NCBI GenBank assembly: GCA_964451255.1
Contig: CAYVHL010000001.1
Span: 558,001-622,000 of the forward strand
Source: JAHBTB01 sp964451255
GTDB lineage: Bacteria > Armatimonadota > Fimbriimonadia > Fimbriimonadales > Fimbriimonadaceae
DNA: 64,000 nt
Direction of reading: 5' to 3'
Shown: one piece after another, positions 58,105 to 64,000 of the stretch
Position numbering within the stretch: position 1 is the stretch's first letter
Layout: every line of letters begins with the position of its first letter
Notes under the pieces: model-generated
Databases searched by the model: none
The model's input: only the letters and a program-made list of their open reading frames with translations
What the model was told of the DNA's origin: nothing
Program-made: the position numbers and the translations under genes

Positions 58105-60732
58105 ATGCGGCCCTATCCGGTCTTGCTCGCAGCCGCGCTCGCCTGCGCGGCTGGCGCCCAGAACGACGACGCCTACACCAAGAAGATCAAGGAATACACG
58201 ACCGAGTCGTTCTTCTTGACTGACATTGTCGACCACATGCCCGCCAGCAAGACGGTGCCGAGTCCGATGAAGTACTTCGGGGACATCATCGGGGCACCCA
58301 ACGTCCTGCACCACGTCGACGAGATCAACGGCTACATGCGCGCACTGGCGAAGGCGACCGACCGCGTCCAAGTGGTCTCCATGGGCAAGAGCGAGGACGG
58401 CAGGGAGATGATCTGCGTCGCCATCTCCGACGCCGCCAACCTGCGCAAGCTTGAGCAGGTCAAGAAGACGACGGCGCTGCTCGGCGACCCCCGCTTGCTC
58501 ACCGACTACAAGGGTGACGGCAAGCTACCCGGCGCGGACGAAAGGGCCGAGAAGCTCATCAAGGAAGGGCTCCCGATTTACTACGCGACCGCAGGGATGC
58601 ACTCGCCTGAGTCGGGCCCGCCGGAGATGCTGATGGAACTCGCCTACCGCCTGGCGGTGGAGGAGACGCCGCGCATCCAGGAGATCCGACGGCATTCCGT
58701 CGTCATGCTGACCCCGGTCCTCGAGACCGACGGGCGCGACCGATACGTGGACACCTATCTGTATCGAAAGAAGAACCCGACGAAACCGGCCGTCCCGTTG
58801 CTCTATTGGGGCAATTACGTCTCCCACGACAACAACCGCGACAACATCGGCATGGCCCTCAAAATGAGCAAGAACCTCGCGGAGACCTGGTTTGACTTTC
58901 ACCCGACCGTGCTCCACGACCTGCACGAGTCGGTGCCTTACCTCTACATCAGCACGGGAACGGGTCCCTACAACGCCTGGCTCGACCCGATCACGATCGA
59001 CGAGTGGCACCTGCTGGCCTACCACGAGGTCGACGAGATGACGAAGCGCAACGTTCCAGGCGTCTGGACGCACGGCTACTACGACGGTTGGGCGCCGAAC
59101 TACGCCTTCTATCTCGCCAACGGACACAACTCGATCGGTCGGTTCTACGAGACTTTCGGGGGCAACGGCGCCGACACGGGCGTGCAAGGGGCGGGCGAGA
59201 CAAGCCGGGAGTGGTTCCGTCCGAACCCACCCTTCCCACGGGTCAAATGGTCAATCCGCGACAACACCAACCTGATGGAGTCTGCGCTCATCCTCGGCAT
59301 GGAAAACGTCGCCTCGCACCACGAGCTGTTTTTGCGGAACTACTACCTCAAGTCCAAGCGAAGCGTGCTCAAACCATGGACGGAAGGACCGGCCGCCTAT
59401 GTCCTTCAAGCTAAGAAAGGGCGGGAGTGGAACCTGGAATCCCTGAAAGCCGCCCTCGCGCGGCAAGGCGTCGAGGTGACCACCCTCGACGCCGATTTTG
59501 CATCGGGCACGGACAAGCTGGCGAAGGGATCGTTGGTGGTTCGAATGGACCAACCGTACTGCCGGATGGCAGACATGCTTCTGGACAAGCAGTACTTTTC
59601 ACCCCAGGACCCGTCGCCTTACGACGACACCGGATGGACGCTCGGACCCCTCTTCGACGTCAAGTCGACCCGGGTGGTCGCGCCGTCGATCCTCGCCAGC
59701 ACATCCAAGCCAAATCCGGCGCAATGGGAAGACACCCCTGCGTTTCCAGTCGACCGCAACAAGGTGCCAAGGGTCGCCATCGTCCACACGTGGCAGAGCA
59801 CTCAGACAGATGGTTGGGTCCGCCTCGCCTTTGAGGCGGCAAAGATCCCCTACACATATGTCTCTGTCCATGAGCTTCGCGACAACCCCGACCTGAAGTC
59901 CAAGTTCGACGTCCTCATCATGGGACCGGCAGGGGGCTCGGCACAGGGCATCGTGAACGGCCGGTCGATGACGGGGGACCCTATCCCGTGGAAGCCGTTG
60001 CCTGGTTTCCCGGCTCTGGGTGCTGTGGACCAGACCGATGACATCCGTGGCGGGATCGAGTTGGAGGGCATGGTCCATCTCAAGAAGTTCCTGGACGCGG
60101 GCGGCCTGTTCATCTGCATGGGCGGCACGTGCCGGGTACCGATCGACTACGGGCTGGTCTCCGGAGTCTCCATAACCGAGTCTCAAGACCTGTTCGCCCC
60201 GGGCAGCGTGTTCTTGGCCGAGAAGGTCGCCAAGGATTCGCCCGTGACCAAGAGCTATGACGACGAGGTGGGCGTGTACTTCTCCGAAGGGCCTTTGCTG
60301 AGCGCCGGAGGCGGGGGTTTTCGGTTCGGACGAGGCGGCTTCGGAGGCGGGGCGACCAGGACTTCTGGTCGTGGCGGCGCGGGCGACCCCGACGTCATAC
60401 AAGGTAGGCCGCCTTACACGCTTGAACCAAGCCAAAGCGATGGCCCGGGTCAACGGCCCAGGTTCGGGTTCCAGCAAGGCCCACGGCCTGAGGTTTTGCT
60501 ACGGTTCACACCGACGGCCACCAAGTTGCTGATCAGCGGGGGCCTTGACCATGGCGACGAACTTGCCGGCAAGGCCGCGGTCGTCCAGTGCCCGGTGGGT
60601 AAGGGGAACGTGATCCTCTTTGCCATCAACCCGATGTGGAGGCAGTCCACCCTCGGCTCGTGGCCCATGGTCTTCGATGCGGTGACGAACTGGGACAAGC
60701 TCCGGCCAGCGAAGCCAGCGGATAACAATTGA
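58105..60732 (+). CDS. Secreted M14-family zinc carboxypeptidase with C-terminal extension
   Basis: 875 residues. Signal peptide ending CAAGAQ. The M14 zinc-binding HxxE is in AGMHSPESGPPEML, with the third ligand His in HDLHESVPY; the LETDGRDRYV segment replaces the usual Asn-Pro-Asp-Gly region. Residues ~420-870 are an additional domain of the glutamine-amidotransferase-like type seen in large M14 proteins (IVHTWQSTQTDGW, MGPAGGSAQGIV). Near residue 740 is a Gly/Arg/Phe-rich insert (GGGGFRFGRGGFGGG). Periplasmic. TAATAT lies 9 bases upstream of the ATG, so the mRNA may be leaderless. Confidence 0.87.
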   Translation: MRPYPVLLAAALACAAGAQNDDAYTKKIKEYTTESFFLTDIVDHMPASKTVPSPMKYFGDIIGAPNVLHHVDEINGYMRALAKATDRVQVVSMGKSEDGREMICVAISDAANLRKLEQVKKTTALLGDPRLLTDYKGDGKLPGADERAEKLIKEGLPIYYATAGMHSPESGPPEMLMELAYRLAVEETPRIQEIRRHSVVMLTPVLETDGRDRYVDTYLYRKKNPTKPAVPLLYWGNYVSHDNNRDNIGMALKMSKNLAETWFDFHPTVLHDLHESVPYLYISTGTGPYNAWLDPITIDEWHLLAYHEVDEMTKRNVPGVWTHGYYDGWAPNYAFYLANGHNSIGRFYETFGGNGADTGVQGAGETSREWFRPNPPFPRVKWSIRDNTNLMESALILGMENVASHHELFLRNYYLKSKRSVLKPWTEGPAAYVLQAKKGREWNLESLKAALARQGVEVTTLDADFASGTDKLAKGSLVVRMDQPYCRMADMLLDKQYFSPQDPSPYDDTGWTLGPLFDVKSTRVVAPSILASTSKPNPAQWEDTPAFPVDRNKVPRVAIVHTWQSTQTDGWVRLAFEAAKIPYTYVSVHELRDNPDLKSKFDVLIMGPAGGSAQGIVNGRSMTGDPIPWKPLPGFPALGAVDQTDDIRGGIELEGMVHLKKFLDAGGLFICMGGTCRVPIDYGLVSGVSITESQDLFAPGSVFLAEKVAKDSPVTKSYDDEVGVYFSEGPLLSAGGGGFRFGRGGFGGGATRTSGRGGAGDPDVIQGRPPYTLEPSQSDGPGQRPRFGFQQGPRPEVLLRFTPTATKLLISGGLDHGDELAGKAAVVQCPVGKGNVILFAINPMWRQSTLGSWPMVFDAVTNWDKLRPAKPADNN

Positions 60733-60796
60733 GGCGATTCCGACGACGCCACTCCGACAACCCACGTATGTTGGTTAGGAGCATGTAGGGCGCGTC

Positions 60797-61459
60797 ATGG
60801 AATCTCAAGTGTTGCGACGAGGCTGGCCTTTCGCTATAGGACTTGTCGTTGTCGGCTCCGCCTGCGCATTTGAGTCCTCTGGTTTGAGGAGCCAGGATAG
60901 ATCGGCGGCGGGGACAAGACCTGCCCCTGCGGCACCTGAGGTCGATCCGAACTCGCCACTCGGTCGCGCACTGACGGCCCGTGCGACATATCACAAGGAC
61001 AAGAAACGCGACCTGGCAGTGTTGAGGCTCGCAAGGAAGAGGATCGGGGTCACCGAGGATTCGCAGACCCCGAACAGCGGACGCGAGATCGACCGCTACC
61101 TTTCCTTTTGTGGCATTCGCCAGCCAGGGCCATGGTGCGCGGCTTTCGTCGCCCAGACCATACACACGGCGTACCCGCATTCACTGTGGCTGAAATCGGC
61201 GTGTTGCCAACACGTCTATCTTTGGGCGGCACACAACAAGTTGATCGTGGACGAGCCGGTAGCCTCGACCGTGGTTCTGATCCCTGGCCCGGACAACACG
61301 TTCCACCACACCGGGTTCGTGATCGGATATGACAAGGAAACAGGCGTGATCACGACGATCGAAGGCAACTCGAACACCGAGGGTTCATTCGACGGGGGTT
61401 CCGTCCTGAAGAGGCAGCGGGTCGTCGAGCCGGGGTTCGTATTCGTCCGCATCGTCTGA
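60797..61459 (+). CDS. Exported CHAP/NlpC-like amidase
   Basis: 220 residues. A lipoprotein-like or Sec signal (IGLVVVGSACAFE) with a possible lipobox GSAC is followed by a Pro/Ala-rich linker and a cysteine-peptidase-like domain: nucleophile Cys in GPWCAAFVAQTIH, His in FHHTGFVIGYD, and a TIEGNSN strand as in CHAP domains. Such enzymes cut amide bonds in peptidoglycan. Eight bases upstream of the next gene. Confidence 0.82.
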   Translation: MESQVLRRGWPFAIGLVVVGSACAFESSGLRSQDRSAAGTRPAPAAPEVDPNSPLGRALTARATYHKDKKRDLAVLRLARKRIGVTEDSQTPNSGREIDRYLSFCGIRQPGPWCAAFVAQTIHTAYPHSLWLKSACCQHVYLWAAHNKLIVDEPVASTVVLIPGPDNTFHHTGFVIGYDKETGVITTIEGNSNTEGSFDGGSVLKRQRVVEPGFVFVRIV

Positions 61460-61466
61460 GAAGAAA

Positions 61467-62444
61467 ATGAGCTGGCCGTTCCCGATTGCACCCGTGGTTC
61501 TTATCGTCGTATCTTCCACAGTCTTGTCCCCAGCGCCCGGCGACCGATTGGGAGAACTTGAGGCCAAGATCAAAACGGCCCAAGCGGAGAAAGACTATGC
61601 CAAGAGCATGCCTCTGTTCTTGGAGGCGCAGGACGGTGTGGTCGGCATGATCGAAGATGACAAGCTCAAGACCGCGTCGGACTTCCGCCGGGCGGCCGGG
61701 CTCTTCGCCCCCATCAGCGGCGACCTGTTGCCGCTCGAGGCCCAGTACGAGCTCATGCTGACAGCCACCGCCGAGGGCGACGTCTCAGCCCGACGAGATA
61801 TGGCCCTCAGATGGGACAACTTGCTCCTCGGGATGGGTCGACGACGCCGGATCGGCGTCGTCGAGATCAAGCCGTCCTTTGGCGAAGAGCGGTTTGTCGT
61901 CGAGCCGACCGCCAAAGTGGTGGTCGATGTCTACACCGACTACGACCAGGCGGTCCTGAGGGCCAAGTCTGGCAAGGCCAACCCCGAGATCAAGGCACTC
62001 GTGGACGCCGACCAGAAGGCGCGGGCATTCGACTTTTCCAAGGCGACACCCAAGGAGCTCGACGACATGGCCAAAGGCGATGCCGGTCGCCTGAAGCGGG
62101 TCAAGGAAATTGCCTTTGCAGGGGGTCTCATGACGGCCGACGATTTTGCCAACGCCGCCCTTGTCTGCCAGCACGGCGTCGTCTTTGAAGATTACGCGTT
62201 GGCCCATGAACTCAGCGTCTGCGCCCTAATGCTCGGCAAACGGGACGCGTCGTGGCTCGCAGGCGCATCCTACGACCGCATGTTGGTCAACTGCGGAATC
62301 CCTCAGCGCTTCGCCACCCAATACGGCGGCTTTGGCGGATATATCAAGCTACAGCGCTATGAAGCGGCGATGATGAACGACACCGAGCGCAAGCTCATCG
62401 TACGCATGACCCTCGAACAGGCGAAGAACCGAAAATGGGACTAG
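61467..62444 (+). CDS. Exported protein of unknown function
   Basis: 325 residues. A short hydrophobic N-terminus (FPIAPVVLIVVSSTVLS) suggests export. The mature part is largely helical (LGELEAKIKTAQAEKDYAKS; DEKARAFDFSKATPKE-type segments) with acidic and Lys residues. No recognised motif. In operon with the CHAP protein, so a link to the cell wall is possible but unproven. Function unknown. Confidence 0.72.
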   Translation: MSWPFPIAPVVLIVVSSTVLSPAPGDRLGELEAKIKTAQAEKDYAKSMPLFLEAQDGVVGMIEDDKLKTASDFRRAAGLFAPISGDLLPLEAQYELMLTATAEGDVSARRDMALRWDNLLLGMGRRRRIGVVEIKPSFGEERFVVEPTAKVVVDVYTDYDQAVLRAKSGKANPEIKALVDADQKARAFDFSKATPKELDDMAKGDAGRLKRVKEIAFAGGLMTADDFANAALVCQHGVVFEDYALAHELSVCALMLGKRDASWLAGASYDRMLVNCGIPQRFATQYGGFGGYIKLQRYEAAMMNDTERKLIVRMTLEQAKNRKWD

Positions 62445-62451
62445 CCCACCA

Positions 62452-63696
62452 TCAGTACGCAATCCCCCTCAGGTAGTCATTCGTGAACTTTCGCTCGGGA
62501 TCATAACAAGTCACCAATTGGTGGAAGTCTCTCAAACGCGGGTATCGCGAAACGAGGACCTCTTTGGGGATGGTTGAGAGTTTGCCCCAGTGAGGTACAG
62601 GACTGAAGGGTGCAAGAGCCTGTTCGACCAGCGGAAGCAACCGTCGGACTCTTTCCCAGTTGTTCCGCCAGGTGAAGTGGATGCCGACCACGTCACGTTT
62701 GTATGCAGGGCTCATCCAAAGGTCGTCAGCAGCGACGAACCTGATTTCAGACACGTGCAATAAAGGTGAGACCTCCGATCCAATGGACGCCACCGCCAGG
62801 TACGCCGCGAGCCCGTGTTCGGCGGAAACAAAGTACTCCGACTGAAGCTCGTCGCCCGCGCTTGGGGTCATGTCGCGGCGAAAGTGCGGCAGGCGGTCGA
62901 GCCATGCGCCAGGGACACCGACCTGCTGGGTGCAGTTGGCAGGATCCAATCCCTCCAATGGGTGCAGATCCTTCATTGAAGCATGCGCACCAAACAAGGT
63001 TTCCTTCGGTTTCGCTTCCTGATCGATGCGACGTTTCACCCAAACTTGGTTGACAGACCGTTTCGACCAATTGGTAAAGAGACTGACACTGTATCCGCAG
63101 GATTTGACCTCGTCAAAATGAGCCTTGAGCTCTTCCAAAGGCAGGTCAAGATAGACCATCTGAGCGACTTGGTAGGATGCTTCAACTCGTAGGGTTGTCT
63201 CAACGACGATCCCCAAGGCACCGAGAGCGACGATAGCACCGGGAAAGGTGTCGGGGTCGCCCTTCCGTGATAGCGAACGGAGTTCGCCAAGGCCGTCGAC
63301 GAACTGGATTGCTTCGACCGCGGTCGAGAGGTTGCCATTGTCAACCCCGGAACCGTGGGTGGCGGTGGCGACCGCGCCCGCCACGGAGATGTGAGGCAAG
63401 GATGCCATGTTGTGCAAGGCGAGGCCGTGTGATTGGAGGTGCACGGCGAGGGCACCATAGTCCACCCCGCCGCCGACTCTAACCTGACCGCCCGCCGGAG
63501 TGTCGATTCGGTCCAGCGGGCCCAGAGAGACGAGAACCCCATCGCCGTCTGCGATCGTGTTGAACGAGTGCCGGGTCCCCTGTACTTTGACCCTATTGTT
63601 CCGTCGCACGACCGAACGTAGTTCATCGATCGACCCCGGCGTTTCTACATTGTCGCTAGTGAACTGTATGTTCCCTGCCCAGTTTTGCCTGTCCAT
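62452..63696 (-). CDS. FAD-linked alditol/sugar oxidase
   Basis: 414 residues from ATG 63696. Vanillyl-alcohol-oxidase fold: the FAD-linking His in VQGTRHSFNTI, SLPHISVAGAVATATHGSG and an ALO-type C-terminal (VGIHFTWRNNWERV; PHWGKL) that matches alditol oxidases and aldonolactone oxidoreductases. Oxidises a polyol or lactone with oxygen, giving hydrogen peroxide if an oxidase. Substrate unspecified. Divergent from the PPK2 gene. Cytosolic by sequence. Confidence 0.88.
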   Translation of the reverse strand: MDRQNWAGNIQFTSDNVETPGSIDELRSVVRRNNRVKVQGTRHSFNTIADGDGVLVSLGPLDRIDTPAGGQVRVGGGVDYGALAVHLQSHGLALHNMASLPHISVAGAVATATHGSGVDNGNLSTAVEAIQFVDGLGELRSLSRKGDPDTFPGAIVALGALGIVVETTLRVEASYQVAQMVYLDLPLEELKAHFDEVKSCGYSVSLFTNWSKRSVNQVWVKRRIDQEAKPKETLFGAHASMKDLHPLEGLDPANCTQQVGVPGAWLDRLPHFRRDMTPSAGDELQSEYFVSAEHGLAAYLAVASIGSEVSPLLHVSEIRFVAADDLWMSPAYKRDVVGIHFTWRNNWERVRRLLPLVEQALAPFSPVPHWGKLSTIPKEVLVSRYPRLRDFHQLVTCYDPERKFTNDYLRGIAY

Positions 63697-63783
63697 TTCG
63701 CTCCTAGATGATGGACGGACCGCGGACGGTCGTGACTTGTTTTCCCGGCCAGACTCGACGGCATAGGAGCAAACTAGAAGCAT

Positions 63784-64000
63784 ATGGACATCGACCTCCG
63801 GCGGTTTCGGGTCAAAGAAGGTGAGAAAGTCGACCTCAAGGACTGGTCGACCAAGGTCAAGGCGTTTTACAGTTCAGACGAGGATTACAAGGAAGGGCTC
63901 GCCGAGCAAGTCGGGCGTATGGCCGAACTCCAGAACCTGCTCTACGCCCATGACCGCTATGCCCTTCTCTTGATATTCCAGGCTATGGACGCGGCTGGAA
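63784..64000 (+). CDS. Polyphosphate kinase 2 family protein (partial, 5' end only)
   Basis: The 72 visible codons read as a PPK2 N-terminus: FRVKEGEKVDLKDWSTKVK, a helical LAEQVGRMAELQNLLY, then HDRYALLLIFQAMDAAG, which leads into the Walker A of the family (usually Gly-Lys-Asp-Gly), cut off by the window end. Transfers phosphate between polyphosphate and nucleotides or AMP. ATG 63784. The class (I, II or III) cannot be told. Confidence 0.85.
   Translation, partial: MDIDLRRFRVKEGEKVDLKDWSTKVKAFYSSDEDYKEGLAEQVGRMAELQNLLYAHDRYALLLIFQAMDAAG

Noticed and set aside
1..64000. CRISPR array, transposon, tRNA or rRNA genes
   Set aside because: Read both strands for direct repeats with spacers, transposase motifs, CCA-ending cloverleafs and rRNA anchors; none was seen by eye. 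A tRNA search program would be decisive.

Overview
The window is about 64 kb of high-GC, gene-dense bacterial chromosome. It carries about 58 protein genes and no tRNA, rRNA, CRISPR array or insertion sequence that I can recognise. A diderm cell is suggested by an LptD/OstA-like outer-membrane barrel candidate, lipoproteins and Tat- and Sec-exported proteins. A PEP-CTERM protein, a FlgD-type Ig domain on a large secreted protein, a DUF1501 protein, an HTTM protein pair and a proteobacterial-type MntR together suggest Armatimonadota, possibly the Fimbriimonadia. That placement is inference; no rRNA is present to confirm it.

Layout. 1-3050 (minus): a partial GAF-domain free-methionine-sulfoxide-reductase-like gene, an unknown protein and an HTTM membrane protein with its partner. 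3161-4660: nadB. 4648-15945 (minus): a run of envelope and secreted proteins (unknown secreted protein, Big-domain/LptD-like barrel, FlgD-Ig protein, CsgG-like protein with a Gly-Gly-Thr repeat), then coaE and rpsA. 16069-18464: Ppx/GppA phosphatase and an ArnT-like glycosyltransferase. 18454-24046: comEA-like, folD-purE, ftsZ, two small envelope genes, mntR and dapF. 24043-31131: a large unknown protein coupled to dapF, a MerR-like regulator, a membrane class III cyclase, thyX, trpG/pabA and typA. 31208-35809: two NTF2-like exported proteins, a DUF1501 protein, lipB and a second membrane cyclase. 35888-41369 (minus): the galM-rnhC-pyrR-pyrB-pyrC-lipoprotein operon. 41535-46218: a complete four-enzyme trans-4-hydroxyproline catabolic operon. 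46256-53671: the ilv operon. 53712-64000: M42 and M14 peptidases, a zinc alcohol dehydrogenase, a PEP-CTERM protein, a Gfo/Idh/MocA protein, a CHAP-domain protein, an unknown exported protein, an alditol-oxidase-like flavoprotein and the start of a PPK2 gene.

The branched-chain amino-acid operon (ilvB-ilvN-ilvC-[ABC ATPase-ilvA]-ilvD) is the most interesting region. It is preceded by an apparent transcription attenuator: a 41-residue leader peptide with 12 Ile/Leu/Val among 13 consecutive codons, followed by mutually exclusive antiterminator and terminator hairpins. Within it, threonine deaminase is fused in frame behind a complete ABC-type ATPase domain, an architecture I do not recognise. 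The five cistrons supply the enzymes from threonine/pyruvate to the 2-keto acids of Ile and Val; the final aminotransferase is not in the window.

Translational coupling is widespread: 4-nt ATGA, GTGA or TTGA overlaps and TAATG/TGATG junctions join most operon members and were used to choose many start codons. Two genes (mntR and the unknown gene at 306-1193) have convincing coding sequence upstream of any ATG, GTG or TTG, so their starts are unresolved.
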